Of a stretch of DNA of 45,203 bases, positions 1 to 7,526 are shown one piece after another. Position 1 is the stretch's first letter; each line of letters starts with the position of its first letter. The stretch is from a virus. The position numbers were made by a program, and so were the translations under genes. The notes under the pieces are model-generated. The model saw nothing but the letters and a program-made list of their open reading frames with translations, made no database searches and was not told the origin of the DNA. Where the stretch lies: IMG/VR virus record IMGVR_UViG_3300046507_000889, positions 1 to 45,203 of that record; one strand, given 5' to 3'.

Positions 1-44
1 TCATAACCTGAAGGTCATAGGTTCAAATCCTATCCCCGCAACCA
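1..44 (+). tRNA. 3' half of tRNA-Met(CAT), cut by window edge
   Basis: The window opens in the anticodon loop: base 1 is the U33 position, bases 2-4 are the CAT anticodon, followed by the variable region, a T arm with GGTTCAAATCC, an acceptor strand and an encoded CCA at 42-44. The 5' half lies outside the window. The bases look like an elongator-type tRNA-Met of Hyphomicrobiales. It is the integration target of the element, since the recombinase gene runs antisense into it. Identity as Met rests on the anticodon reading and on the loop sequence TCATAA. Confidence 0.85.
1..44. other. candidate attL core in the tRNA 3' half
   Basis: The tRNA 3' half abuts phage DNA and the recombinase gene, which is the usual layout of an attachment site that restores the tRNA after integration. 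The exact crossover cannot be set because no second copy of the tRNA end was found in the window; attR is therefore expected beyond 45203. Confidence 0.5.
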
Positions 45-1623
45 CCACACCCCTCGGGCCTGATCCTGTAGCGATCAGGCCCGAGGTGGCGGCCTCGCCG
101 GACAATTTAAGGATCGCGGCAAGGTGGCCGTGAATTTCGATCTCGACGGGCTGATGCGGCTTGCGCGGGTGAATGACGATTTTTTCGGTTATGTCGCGGA
201 TGCTTTGGAAAGCGATGTCGCGGCTATCCGGGTCGGACTTGGCGAGGGCGCGCTTGAGGTTCCTGATCTTGTCGCGATAGGCGTTAGCGGCGTTCGGGTG
301 AAATTCGACCGGCTCGGCGACCACCTCGGCGCGCTCGCGCTCGATCGCGTCCCGTTGCGCCTCTAGCGTGCCCAGGCGCTCTTGCAGGGCGCGGCTCGGC
401 GACGCGATCAACATATCAACCAGCTTGGAAATCGCGCTGTTGACGTTCCCAAGCCGTTTATCGATCTCGCGCTTGCGTCTGCCGGCCCGGCTGTTCAATT
501 CCCGCGAAACGCGGTGATACTCGCGGACGTATTCGGCGACAATCTCAGGGTCGCCAAGGTTCTTTTCAATCCCGATCAAAACGTAGCGCTCGATTGTCTC
601 GCGCTCGACTCGGCGGTTGTTATCGCAGAGTCCGGTTTCTTTCATGCGCGAGCAAAGCAACAGCGACGCTTTGCCGGCGCCGATCGCGCCGACGACGTAG
701 CCTGATCCGCAGCATCCGCATTTGAGCAGGCCGGAAAGCAGGTGCTTCGATTTCGCCGCCTGTTTGGTTCCGGCGCGCTCGCCTCGGCGCGCCTGTACGC
801 GCGCCCAAGTCTTGCGATCGACGATGCGCAAATGTTCGGCGTCGGCTGTCATCCAATCGGCGGGCGGGTTCGGTCGGCTCACGCGCCGGCCGGTCTCCGG
901 GTCCTTAATGAATGCCTGCCGGTTCCAGACAATGCGGCCGGCGTAAAGTTCGTTTTGCAGGATGCCGTTCATGCGGGCGCGGCTGCCGGCGATGGTTGAT
1001 GCGTTCCAGGCGCCGCCGCGCGGCCCAGGCTGCCCGGCCTTGTTGAGGGCAACAGCGATGTCACGCGGCGAATTGTTGGCGAGGTAGGAGTCGAAAATCT
1101 GCCGGACTATCGCGGCCTCGCCGGCGTCGATTTCGAGAATGCCGGGCCGGCCTAGCACGGGCCGATAGCCGTAGCTGCGTCCGCCGTTGTGTCGCCCGTC
1201 GCGAACAACGCCAGCTTGGCCGCGGTGCGTCTTTTGCGCCAAGTCTCTGAGGTACAGCGCGCCGAGTAGTCCCTTGACGCCGATATGTATCTCGCCGGCG
1301 ATTCCGTCTTGCGCCGTCCTGATCTCAACGCCGGCGAATTTGAGCCTCTTGAAAATCCCGGCGATGTCCTCTTGATCGCGCGATATGCGGTCAAGGGATT
1401 CGGCCACAACCACGCCGAACTTGCCGGCGGTGGCGTCGCGCATCATGCGCTGCAGGCCGAGTCGGTTGAAAGTGCTGGCGCCGGAAATGGCGCGGTCGTC
1501 ATAGACGCCGGCGACTATCAGTCCCTCGCGCCGGCATACCGCCCGGCATAGCTCAACCTGATCCTCAATGGATTTATCGGTTTGCTTGTCCGAACTGAAT
1601 CGCGCGTAAATCGCCGCCTTCAT
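1..1623 (-). CDS. large serine recombinase (prophage integrase)
   Basis: Site-specific recombinase of the large serine family, 540 aa, expected to integrate and excise the prophage at tRNA-Met. The start at 1623 gives MKAAIYARFSSDKQ, the canonical beginning with catalytic Ser10 in the Y-x-R-x-S motif, and has GAGGG seven bases upstream; an in-frame upstream extension adds 19 unlikely residues. Resolvase domain about 3-150 (ESLDRISRD at 75-83), recombinase domain about 165-280, a zinc ribbon with Cys302, Cys304/305, Cys324 and Cys333, and a charged coiled coil about 372-435. The last 14 residues and the TGA stop are encoded by the antisense strand of the tRNA. It is the distal gene of the leftward operon and overlaps the preceding small gene by 50 bp. 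No recombination directionality factor is recognised; one of the small upstream genes could be it. Confidence 0.93.
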   Translation of the reverse strand: MKAAIYARFSSDKQTDKSIEDQVELCRAVCRREGLIVAGVYDDRAISGASTFNRLGLQRMMRDATAGKFGVVVAESLDRISRDQEDIAGIFKRLKFAGVEIRTAQDGIAGEIHIGVKGLLGALYLRDLAQKTHRGQAGVVRDGRHNGGRSYGYRPVLGRPGILEIDAGEAAIVRQIFDSYLANNSPRDIAVALNKAGQPGPRGGAWNASTIAGSRARMNGILQNELYAGRIVWNRQAFIKDPETGRRVSRPNPPADWMTADAEHLRIVDRKTWARVQARRGERAGTKQAAKSKHLLSGLLKCGCCGSGYVVGAIGAGKASLLLCSRMKETGLCDNNRRVERETIERYVLIGIEKNLGDPEIVAEYVREYHRVSRELNSRAGRRKREIDKRLGNVNSAISKLVDMLIASPSRALQERLGTLEAQRDAIERERAEVVAEPVEFHPNAANAYRDKIRNLKRALAKSDPDSRDIAFQSIRDITEKIVIHPRKPHQPVEIEIHGHLAAILKLSGEAATSGLIATGSGPRGVVVAGIGFEPMTFRL

Positions 1624-1753
1624 GATAGCCCTCGCCGCCGTTTTGGCGGTTATAATCCTCGATTGCGGCGGCCCGCGCAAGCGCTCGGGCGATGCTTTTC
1701 AGGGCCTCGCGGGCCGGGTCCGCCGCGGCGGTTTTGCGGGTTGCGGCGGCCAT
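1574..1753 (-). CDS. small hypothetical protein upstream of the recombinase
   Basis: 59-aa Ala/Arg-rich helical protein; function not recognised. The start at 1753 is chosen because it overlaps the stop of the preceding gene as TGATG, the same coupling used through this operon. Its 3' end overlaps the recombinase start by 50 bp in another frame. The N-terminal half (ARALARAAAIEDYNR) resembles short proteins often annotated beside phage integrases in Hyphomicrobiales, from memory. A role as accessory excision factor is possible but unsupported. Confidence 0.6.
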   Translation of the reverse strand: MAAATRKTAAADPAREALKSIARALARAAAIEDYNRQNGGEGYHEGGDLRAIQFGQANR

Positions 1754-2019
1754 CACGTCGACTCCGCGCAGCGTAACGGCACGTCGCGGGGCGACTCGCA
1801 AGCCGATTCGTAGGGTAGCGCCGTTCCATTCTCGAAAAGCGTAATCTGATACTGGCCGCCGATGTTATCGTGAAAAAACGCCGCCCATTCGATTGCCTGG
1901 GCGCGCGACATGCCGAGGCGTGGATATGGTTCATAGCGGTCATTGCGCCATGGCCGCTCATTCGACTTGAAAACGATTTGCAGCCAGTATTCCGCGGCCT
2001 CGGCGCCGGCGTTTTTCAT
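1753..2019 (-). CDS. hypothetical protein
   Basis: 88 aa, no recognised family. GAGGTG lies upstream of the ATG at 2019, which overlaps the previous stop as ATGA. The mixed composition with several Trp, Tyr and Phe residues (AEYWLQIVFKSNERPW near the N-terminus) looks like a folded globular protein rather than an accidental frame. Leftward operon gene, co-transcribed with the recombinase. Confidence 0.7.
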   Translation of the reverse strand: MKNAGAEAAEYWLQIVFKSNERPWRNDRYEPYPRLGMSRAQAIEWAAFFHDNIGGQYQITLFENGTALPYESACESPRDVPLRCAEST

Positions 2020-2192
2020 GCCCGCACCTCGCTAAAGCGCCGCTGCAATTCGATCAGCCCGTCGTCGGCGATCTCGGCGGCATGATGCGGGTCGACGCCG
2101 CGCCAGATGGCAGCCGTAAAAATCAACAGCCATGAATTGCGCCGGTGCCGCGCGGCGTACAGTGCGCGGACTCGCGCAAAGATGATCTTCAT
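2016..2192 (-). CDS. small hypothetical protein
   Basis: 58 aa starting MKIIFARVRALYAARHRRNS and ending in a helical segment (EIADDGLIELQRRF). Start at 2192 makes an ATGA overlap with the upstream stop, and the stop overlaps the next ATG the same way, which is the main evidence that this is a real gene; the longer open frame upstream of it is a shadow of neighbouring genes. Function unknown. Confidence 0.65.
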   Translation of the reverse strand: MKIIFARVRALYAARHRRNSWLLIFTAAIWRGVDPHHAAEIADDGLIELQRRFSEVRA

Positions 2193-2416
2193 TGCCGCGC
2201 CTCGGGGTTCGCGATCGGCTGAATGTCGCACCCGGCGACCAGCATGCCGCCGACGCGGACGCTTGCTGAGTCGCGGGTACATTGCGTGGCGTGTACTGTC
2301 AGGATCATGGCGGCGGCTAACAGCATGCCGGCGAGGGCTGCGCAGCAAAGCGATAGCGTGGCGAGGATTGAGTGCTTGCGCGCCGACGGCTGGAATCCGA
2401 ATCCGCGATCGGTCAT
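2189..2416 (-). CDS. small membrane protein
   Basis: 75 aa. Residues about 17-43 are strongly hydrophobic (LATLSLCCAALAGMLLAAAM), giving one transmembrane segment or an uncleaved signal anchor, followed by a short Cys-containing outside or periplasmic tail. ATGA overlaps at both ends place it in the leftward operon. Possible roles such as superinfection exclusion are typical for such genes in lambdoid phages but nothing in the sequence shows it. Confidence 0.65.
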   Translation of the reverse strand: MTDRGFGFQPSARKHSILATLSLCCAALAGMLLAAAMILTVHATQCTRDSASVRVGGMLVAGCDIQPIANPEARQ

Positions 2417-2754
2417 GCCGCGGCCCTCCGCAAGGCTTCTGGAATCGCCGGCACGAAATCGTAGGTGCCGATGTCGATGGTGCCGGCCGGCAACCATTCC
2501 AGTTCCTTGAAACGGACATCGGTGCCGGTGCGCACCGAGCCGCGCGGCGGCTCGGCATCGGCGGCGGCTTTGAGGGCGATCAGCGACTCGCGGATGCGCG
2601 CGGCTTTCGCCTCAAGCGCGATCAGTCCGCGGGCGCGCAGATCGGCATACTTTTCCGAGGGCGTCCGCCGGCGCTCGCCTTCGATCTCGCGCTCAACGTC
2701 TTGCAGGGCGAGCGCTGCAGTCCGGTATGCCTCGCGGGGTGATGCGGCGATCAT
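2413..2754 (-). CDS. hypothetical protein, coiled-coil N-terminus
   Basis: 113 aa. Residues about 8-65 are charged and helical (REAYRTAALALQDVEREIEG onward), probably coiled coil; the C-terminal third (FKELEWLPAGTIDIGTYDFV) looks beta-rich. Start at 2754 overlaps the previous stop as ATGA. No family recognised. Confidence 0.7.
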   Translation of the reverse strand: MIAASPREAYRTAALALQDVEREIEGERRRTPSEKYADLRARGLIALEAKAARIRESLIALKAAADAEPPRGSVRTGTDVRFKELEWLPAGTIDIGTYDFVPAIPEALRRAAA

Positions 2755-3005
2755 GCGCGCACCTCGCCGATGTCGCGGGCGATCTCGGCGCCGCGGGCAT
2801 TGAGCGTCGCACGCTTGCCGCCTTTTGACGTGCTGATGTCGACAAGTCCGCGCGAGGCGAGGCCGTCCACATGGGCGTTCGGGATTTTGCGCCAGCCGGC
2901 CCTGCCGGCCCATCCGTTGCCGCGGTGCTTGTGGTAAAGCGAACCGCGCATTGCGCAAACGGCCAGCGCCAAGCGCTCGCCTTTCGGTAATTCTGATGCT
3001 GTCAT
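2751..3005 (-). CDS. small winged-helix-like protein, first gene of leftward operon
   Basis: 84 aa. The middle and C-terminus (a helix NAHVDGLASRGLVDIS followed by a basic hairpin KGGKRATLNARG and a terminal helix) read like a winged-helix DNA-binding fold. As the first gene directly under the two leftward operators, it could be a regulator or a directionality factor; both are inference. Upstream GGGG near the ATG serves as a weak ribosome site. Confidence 0.7.
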   Translation of the reverse strand: MTASELPKGERLALAVCAMRGSLYHKHRGNGWAGRAGWRKIPNAHVDGLASRGLVDISTSKGGKRATLNARGAEIARDIGEVRA

Positions 3006-3029
3006 TGCGGCCCCGTTTCCGATGAACGG

Positions 3030-3046
3030 ATAGCCGATTAGGCTAT
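3030..3046. promoter_or_regulatory. operator palindrome OL1
   Basis: ATAGCC-GATTA-GGCTAT, perfect 6-bp arms with 5-bp spacer. It lies 25 bp upstream of the first leftward gene and 35 bp (start to start) from a second copy. Expected binding site of the repressor encoded at 3221-3973. Confidence 0.85.
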
Positions 3047-3064
3047 TCCAGGGATTCGCGCAAG

Positions 3065-3081
3065 ATAGCCAAATCGGCTAT
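3065..3081. promoter_or_regulatory. operator palindrome OL2
   Basis: ATAGCC-AAATC-GGCTAT, perfect arms, same spacer length as OL1. The stretch 3082-3120 upstream is AT-rich compared with the surroundings, so the leftward promoter probably sits across OL2/OL1; no clear -35/-10 pair stands out. Confidence 0.85.
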
Positions 3082-3160
3082 TCCAAAAATTATTTTGCGA
3101 CTTTTACGATTATTTTTAGCGATGCGTCCGATTCCGATAGTTGCGTGATCCGCAAAAAAA

Positions 3161-3185
3161 GCCGGGGACTGGTTAGGTCCCCGGC
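3161..3185 (-). terminator. intrinsic terminator after the repressor gene
   Basis: GCCGGGGAC and GTCCCCGGC form a perfect 9-bp stem with a 7-base loop, with an A7 run on the left and a T5 run on the right, so it can work on both strands. On the minus strand it ends the repressor transcript before the leftward operon promoter. Confidence 0.9.
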
Positions 3186-3220
3186 GTTTTTCCTCGCTGC
3201 GCGCGCGATCGGCGCTTGCC

Positions 3221-3973
3221 TTAGTCCTCGCGGATATAGACGCCGCGCACGCGGCCGATGATCTCGACCTTGATTCCGTCCGCGCCTTCAAGCGGCATCC
3301 ATGTCTGATGCGCGGGATGATTGGACTCCGGCTTCAACCAATACCTGCCATCGCGATCTTGCGTTAGGCAGCGGATGGTTTCTTCCGTCGTTCCATCGGG
3401 CCGCGTTGCGCGGACGTGGTAACGTCGATTGATGGCAATTTCATCCGGTTTCGCCATGATGCGACTGCAGATGATTACCGTTTTTTCAGGAAACCTCGCA
3501 TCGCTTGCCGGCCCTTTGAGTTCGCCGGCATACAGTTCGACCCCTGCCAGCGCAATATCTTGAGGTATCATAATCTCTTTGCAATCTGTTGCGGGCCACT
3601 GATGATTCTTAAGCCAGATACCGCCTTGGAAATAAAATGTCACCTTAATTCTGATCATATCACCATTGAGCGGTTGCGCGATCAGGTCGGTTGCGGGAAC
3701 CGAATAAACTTCGCCGAGCATATTCATCCAATCTAGAGTCAAAGTGCGCAGCCCGCTTGCGAGCTTGCCGATTGTTACTTCGTGGGTTTTTAAAAAGTTC
3801 TTTAGTTTCTTTTCGCGCGCGCGGCTGCGCACGCGTTCCGCCACCTCGGCATAAGTCCAGTGCCGTTCCTGGGTTAATTCGAAAATTCGGTTCGGGTGTT
3901 GTCGCGGCGCTGCGGTTTGCGCGGACGCCTTGCGACGGCCGGGTGTCCGGCTTTGGGCTTTGTGATGCGGCAT
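3221..3973 (-). CDS. LexA/CI-like prophage repressor with degenerate catalytic dyad
   Basis: 250 aa. N-terminal XRE-type helix-turn-helix about 28-98 (ends with GLRTLTLDWMNMLGEVYSVP), then a linker and a C-terminal S24/LexA-like beta domain about 110-250 ending VEIIGRVRGVYIRED. It should maintain lysogeny by binding the ATAGCC-N5-GGCTAT palindromes on both sides. Compared with the family pattern RGxSM...P(D)GTVxIC, this protein reads KGPASDARFPEKTVIIC: the catalytic Ser position is Ala156 (next residue Ser157), and the catalytic Lys of the ATVKEY-type strand is Arg201 in EETIRC. It may therefore be non-cleavable. The start at 3973 is the first ATG; an in-frame TTG lies three codons upstream. 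The ribosome site is weak. Function as repressor is strongly supported by context; loss of cleavage is by manual alignment. Confidence 0.88.
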   Translation of the reverse strand: MPHHKAQSRTPGRRKASAQTAAPRQHPNRIFELTQERHWTYAEVAERVRSRAREKKLKNFLKTHEVTIGKLASGLRTLTLDWMNMLGEVYSVPATDLIAQPLNGDMIRIKVTFYFQGGIWLKNHQWPATDCKEIMIPQDIALAGVELYAGELKGPASDARFPEKTVIICSRIMAKPDEIAINRRYHVRATRPDGTTEETIRCLTQDRDGRYWLKPESNHPAHQTWMPLEGADGIKVEIIGRVRGVYIRED

Positions 3974-4017
3974 GGTTCGCAATTGTATCCCAATGAAATC
4001 AATATCAAATAGCCAAA

Positions 4018-4039
4018 ACTGTCAGGGGCCGTTGACAGT
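4018..4039. promoter_or_regulatory. inverted repeat ACTGTCA-N8-TGACAGT upstream of early operon
   Basis: Perfect 7-bp arms with spacer GGGGCCGT. The right arm provides a TTGACA -35 hexamer. Related copies occur at 15227-15246 and 38554-38573 with the same 8-bp spacer length, and a degenerate one near 13930. It lies between an isolated ATAGCC half-operator (4009-4014) and the full operator at 4041-4061. Confidence 0.7.
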
Positions 4040-4060
4040 AGAATAGCCGATATGGCTATT
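4032..4060 (+). promoter_or_regulatory. early rightward promoter
   Basis: TTGACA at 4032-4037, 17-bp spacer, then GCTATT at 4055-4060, which lies inside the operator palindrome. Repressor binding would cover the -10 region, matching a lambda PR-like arrangement. The -35 is perfect, the -10 weak. Confidence 0.65.
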
Positions 4061-4061
4061 C
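4041..4061. promoter_or_regulatory. operator palindrome OR1
   Basis: GAATAGCC-GATAT-GGCTATTC, perfect 8-bp arms, the strongest of the three operators. A half-site ATAGCC starts 34 bp to the left, the same spacing as between the two leftward operators. Confidence 0.87.
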
Positions 4062-4174
4062 TCGCAAAGTTGGGTGCGTCGATTCGGGTTGAGGCCCGGT
4101 CAAAAAAATCTCTTGCGTTTTCAGAAAAAGGGGCAATCGCCGGCCGCATCACGGTTCCGGCGAGGGGGTTTCCT

Positions 4175-4747
4175 ATGTCAAAAATCGACGGCCACGGGCC
4201 GGCGCATGCGGAGTTTTGCCAGTGTCCCGCGTGCCAATCGCCCTTTACCTCGCGGCGGCAGCCCGTTTCGGTTTTCGTTAGCACGCCGGGCGTTCCCGAC
4301 ATTCCGCGCGGCGACCGTTTTGAACCGCTGCCGCCGATCGACGGCCGCGCGCTGACATGCGGCAAGATTGCGCCATACCGCGCGCCCGTCGCGATCTTGA
4401 AAACCAACGTCGACGTTCTAACGGCGCTGATCGCGCTCGCCGAGGAAATCGTTGCGCGCGAGCATGCCGCCTTTGACAAGATGGTCGACCTTTGTGCGCT
4501 AGAGCCTGACTTGAAGGCCGCGCAATCGCGCCCGGTGCGCCACGTCGCCGACGCCGAGACAATCCTTTTTCTCGCGCTTTCCCAAATCGCCGGCGGCCAT
4601 ATCAGCACGGTTGATGTCTACCGCTATCGGCTGATCGCAACCGACGTGTTGCCGATCGTGCGCGATCATCTTTACGCGGCGGCACTCGCCGAGGCGTCGG
4701 AATCCGAACCGCAACTAAAGGCGGCGCGCGCATGGGGGAAGCTATGA
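4175..4747 (+). CDS. hypothetical early protein with N-terminal Cys cluster
   Basis: 190 aa, first gene of the rightward early operon. Start at 4175 has a strong GAGGGGG site; the earlier in-frame ATG at 4052 lies inside the operator and is rejected. The N-terminus has C-x-C-x2-C (FCQCPACQSP) and a further Cys in ALTCGK, a possible partial zinc site. The C-terminal 100 residues are helical. Family not recognised. Its position is that of cro/cII-type regulators, but no helix-turn-helix is clear. Confidence 0.8.
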   Translation: MSKIDGHGPAHAEFCQCPACQSPFTSRRQPVSVFVSTPGVPDIPRGDRFEPLPPIDGRALTCGKIAPYRAPVAILKTNVDVLTALIALAEEIVAREHAAFDKMVDLCALEPDLKAAQSRPVRHVADAETILFLALSQIAGGHISTVDVYRYRLIATDVLPIVRDHLYAAALAEASESEPQLKAARAWGKL

Positions 4748-5268
4748 GGCAGACGTTGCGAGACAGTTTGCGGTCGGCATGGCATGGCCCGTTGACGGCC
4801 GCCGAGATCGCATCGCGCGAGGGCGTCAACGGGCGCCGCGTGCAGCGCTTTTGGGCGCAGGAAAAAAAGGCCGGGCGGCTGCCGACCGATGCGCCGCGCC
4901 CGCATTTCATCGATAGCGCAGCGCGCGACGTGCAGGTTGCCGTCAAGGCGGCGATGGGTTTTGCCGCCGACGACGGCGAGGATGATGCGGTCGACTTTAC
5001 CGCGGACACCGCGCCGATCGGCGGCGCCCTCGGCGTCCGCATCCCGGCGCCGGACCCGTTGCTTGCGGCGCTCAATCGCGAGCATGCCGCGGATTGCTGG
5101 CGTCATGTCGACGGCATGCCGGCGGACGTTCTGAAAAAAGAGGCCGATGGCGTTGTGCCGGCGCGGTGGCGCGTGGCGCAATTCGCCATGCTGCGCGACG
5201 CATTTGTGTCGGCCCTGATGCGCCTCGTTACGCAACGTCAAACTCGGATGATCGGAAGGGCCGCTTGA
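4744..5268 (+). CDS. putative helix-turn-helix early protein
   Basis: 175 aa. The first 55 residues (HGPLTAAEIASREGVNGRRV followed by QRFWAQEKKAG) look like a winged helix-turn-helix; the rest is helical and acidic in the middle. Start at 4744 overlaps the previous stop as ATGA and has GGGGGAAG upstream; an ATG four codons earlier is possible. Probably an early DNA-binding regulator, or a replication-initiation accessory protein; not recognised further. Confidence 0.78.
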   Translation: MRQTLRDSLRSAWHGPLTAAEIASREGVNGRRVQRFWAQEKKAGRLPTDAPRPHFIDSAARDVQVAVKAAMGFAADDGEDDAVDFTADTAPIGGALGVRIPAPDPLLAALNREHAADCWRHVDGMPADVLKKEADGVVPARWRVAQFAMLRDAFVSALMRLVTQRQTRMIGRAA

Positions 5269-5624
5269 TGCCGGACAACCATTCAAAAACCGTGACGCTG
5301 CAAATCGTCGGCGGCACCGGAGCGAGCCGGTCGGAATTGCGCGATGCCATCGCGGCCAACGCGTCCCGCCTGGGTTTCGAAATTGTCACCTCGGGCGAGC
5401 TTCTGTTTTCCGGCGGGCCGACCATGACGTTGCGCCGGCTCGGCGCCGATCGCGGGCACTACATCGGGCTTGATCGCGCGCTGCCGGGCGAGACGGTCGC
5501 ATTCGGTCGGCCGGAATGCGTCTTTGCATTCTGCCCGCACGGCAACGATTGCAAGCAACGCGCCGAATGCCGGCATCAGCGCGCCGACACGGCGGACGAA
5601 ACAAAACCACGCGAGGGAAAGTAA
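5268..5624 (+). CDS. hypothetical protein with C-terminal Cys-rich motif
   Basis: 118 aa, starting at the TGATG junction with the previous stop. The C-terminus contains C-x4-C-x5-C-x5-C-H ([20 protein letters not shown]), which could bind a metal. The N-terminal 80 residues look alpha/beta. Immediately precedes ssb. No family recognised. Confidence 0.7.
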   Translation: MPDNHSKTVTLQIVGGTGASRSELRDAIAANASRLGFEIVTSGELLFSGGPTMTLRRLGADRGHYIGLDRALPGETVAFGRPECVFAFCPHGNDCKQRAECRHQRADTADETKPREGK

Positions 5625-5628
5625 GCAG

Positions 5629-6168
5629 ATGGCTGGTGTTAACAAGGTAATTCTGATCGGCCACCTCGGGCGCGATCCCGACGTGCGGCGGACACAAGAC
5701 GGCCGGCCGATCGCGTCGTTGAGCGTTGCGACATCGGAAAGCTGGCGCGACAAGGCGACGGGCGAGCGCAAAGAAAAAACCGAGTGGCATCGCGTTGTCA
5801 TTTTCAACGAAAAACTCGCCGAACTTGCCGAGCAATATCTGAAAAAGGGCGCCAAGGTTTACTTTGAGGGCAAGCTGCGGACTCGCAAGTGGACCGATCA
5901 GGGCGGCGTCGACAAGTACACCACTGAGGTCGTCTTAGAGAATTTCGACGGCTCGCTACAGATGCTTGACGGCCGCCGCGAGGGCGGCCCGCCGGCGGCA
6001 GACGAAAATTCCTACGGCGAGCGGCGTGACTCTGGCACCGGCGCTGCCGGCGCCGGCGGCGATCGTCCAGGCGTCGCGCCTCGTGGCGGGGCGCTGCCGC
6101 GCAACGGCTCGGGCGGCATCACGTCCGGCGTGCGCAATAGCGACATGGACGACGACATTCCATTCTGA
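5629..6168 (+). CDS. ssb: single-stranded DNA-binding protein
   Basis: 179 aa. OB-fold domain about 1-110 beginning [20 protein letters not shown] with the conserved WHRVV ([15 protein letters not shown]) segment, a Gly-rich linker and the acidic tip DDDIPF that recruits partner proteins. Binds single-stranded DNA during phage replication and recombination. GAGGG precedes the ATG at 5629. It is a phage copy, located between early regulators and the methyltransferase. Confidence 0.97.
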   Translation: MAGVNKVILIGHLGRDPDVRRTQDGRPIASLSVATSESWRDKATGERKEKTEWHRVVIFNEKLAELAEQYLKKGAKVYFEGKLRTRKWTDQGGVDKYTTEVVLENFDGSLQMLDGRREGGPPAADENSYGERRDSGTGAAGAGGDRPGVAPRGGALPRNGSGGITSGVRNSDMDDDIPF

Positions 6169-6179
6169 GGGCTGAACCC

Positions 6180-7526
6180 GTGGCTGAGACGTTTCTTGAC
6201 GGCAAGGTTGAACTGCATTGCGGGGATTGCCTTGAGGTGATGCCGACGCTGCCGGAAAATTCTGTCGATCTCGTCGCGTGTGATCCTCCATATCATCTGC
6301 AATCGATCGTCGATCGGTTCGGCAAGGAAGGCGCGGCGCCGGCGCAAGATGAGCGCCAGGGCGGCGCATTCGCGCGCAAGTCTCGCGGGTTCATGGGGCA
6401 GGATTGGGACGGCGGCGACATCGCTTTCCGTCCCGAGGTGTGGCGGCAAGCGCTTCGCGTCTTGAAGCCCGGCGGGTTTCTGCTCGCGCACGGATCATCG
6501 CGCGGCTACGGCCGCATGCAAGTCGCAATCGAGGACGCCGGGTTCGAGACTCGGGATTGCGTTCTCGAAATTCTCGACACTGATCCGCGCGTTGCGGCAT
6601 TCGTTAATTCACTAGACGACGCGCAGCGCGTCGCCTTCCTGCAAATCGCCGTCGAGTCGTCGGATGTCGGCGGTTTGCTGGCATGGATTTATGGCAGCGG
6701 GTTTCCGCACTCGCACAACGTAGCGCTCGATTTTGAAAAAGAGTTGTGCACCGAGTCCAAGGGCGCCGGCGGCGTCACTGTCTGGCACTATGTCGACGAC
6801 GGCGTTGAAATGGCGCGCGAGGCGCCTTTCCGCAGTGACATGGCGAATGCCTGGGCGGGCTACGGCTCGGCGCTCAAGCCGGCCTTTGAGCCGATTGTGA
6901 TGGCGCGCAAGCCGATGGTCGGCAGCATCGCCGAGAATGTCCGGCTATGGGGCACCGGCGCCATCAATCTCAACGCGTTGCGCGTCGGCAAGCGCTATCC
7001 GTCGAATGTCATCCACGATGGCAGCGCGGCCGTCCTGGGCGCGTTCCCGGCCGAAACCGGCAAGTCGTCCGGCGGCGGCATGAAAGACTTGCGCAACGGC
7101 GGCAAGCTGTTCGGTGGCGCCGGCTCGGGCTTAAAAAACGTCACGGCCGCCACCGGCTACGGTGACTCCGGTTCGGCCGCTCGCTTCTATTACAGCCGCA
7201 AGGCCGATGCCGATGACAGACTCGGTTCAAAGCATCCGACCGTCAAGCCTGTCGACGAAATGCAATACCTTGTGCGCGGCTTCTCGGCGCCTGGGCAAGT
7301 TGTGCTCGATATGTTTGCCGGCACCGGCACAACCGGCGAGGCCGCTTTCCGCGAGGGCCGCCGCGCCATCCTGATCGAACGCCATCCGCCATATCAGGCG
7401 GACATCCGCCGGCGCATGGCGCTGTGCCTCGCCGGGCCGGATGAACGCAAGCGCGAGTCGATCAAGGCGGCCGGCGATGAAAAGCCGTTCGGCGCGGACT
7501 CGCTGTTCGCGGGGCTGGTGGTATGA
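6180..7526 (+). CDS. DNA methyltransferase (N4/N6 type), orphan
   Basis: 448 aa. Catalytic motif IV DPPY at 35-38 comes before the AdoMet-binding motif I FAGTGTTG at about 379, the order of beta-class amino-methyltransferases. A conserved VKPVDEM segment precedes motif I. The 340-residue stretch between the motifs is longer than usual and likely holds the target recognition part. GTG start at 6180 with GAGGG upstream; no closer ATG fits. No restriction endonuclease is nearby, so it probably protects phage DNA or alters expression. Recognition sequence cannot be read from the protein. Its stop overlaps the next start (ATGA). Confidence 0.93.
   Translation: MAETFLDGKVELHCGDCLEVMPTLPENSVDLVACDPPYHLQSIVDRFGKEGAAPAQDERQGGAFARKSRGFMGQDWDGGDIAFRPEVWRQALRVLKPGGFLLAHGSSRGYGRMQVAIEDAGFETRDCVLEILDTDPRVAAFVNSLDDAQRVAFLQIAVESSDVGGLLAWIYGSGFPHSHNVALDFEKELCTESKGAGGVTVWHYVDDGVEMAREAPFRSDMANAWAGYGSALKPAFEPIVMARKPMVGSIAENVRLWGTGAINLNALRVGKRYPSNVIHDGSAAVLGAFPAETGKSSGGGMKDLRNGGKLFGGAGSGLKNVTAATGYGDSGSAARFYYSRKADADDRLGSKHPTVKPVDEMQYLVRGFSAPGQVVLDMFAGTGTTGEAAFREGRRAILIERHPPYQADIRRRMALCLAGPDERKRESIKAAGDEKPFGADSLFAGLVV

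Noticed and set aside
4052-4174. N-terminal extension of the first early gene starting at 4052
   Set aside because: The ATG lies in the operator and near the expected transcription start; the ATG at 4175 has a strong ribosome site.
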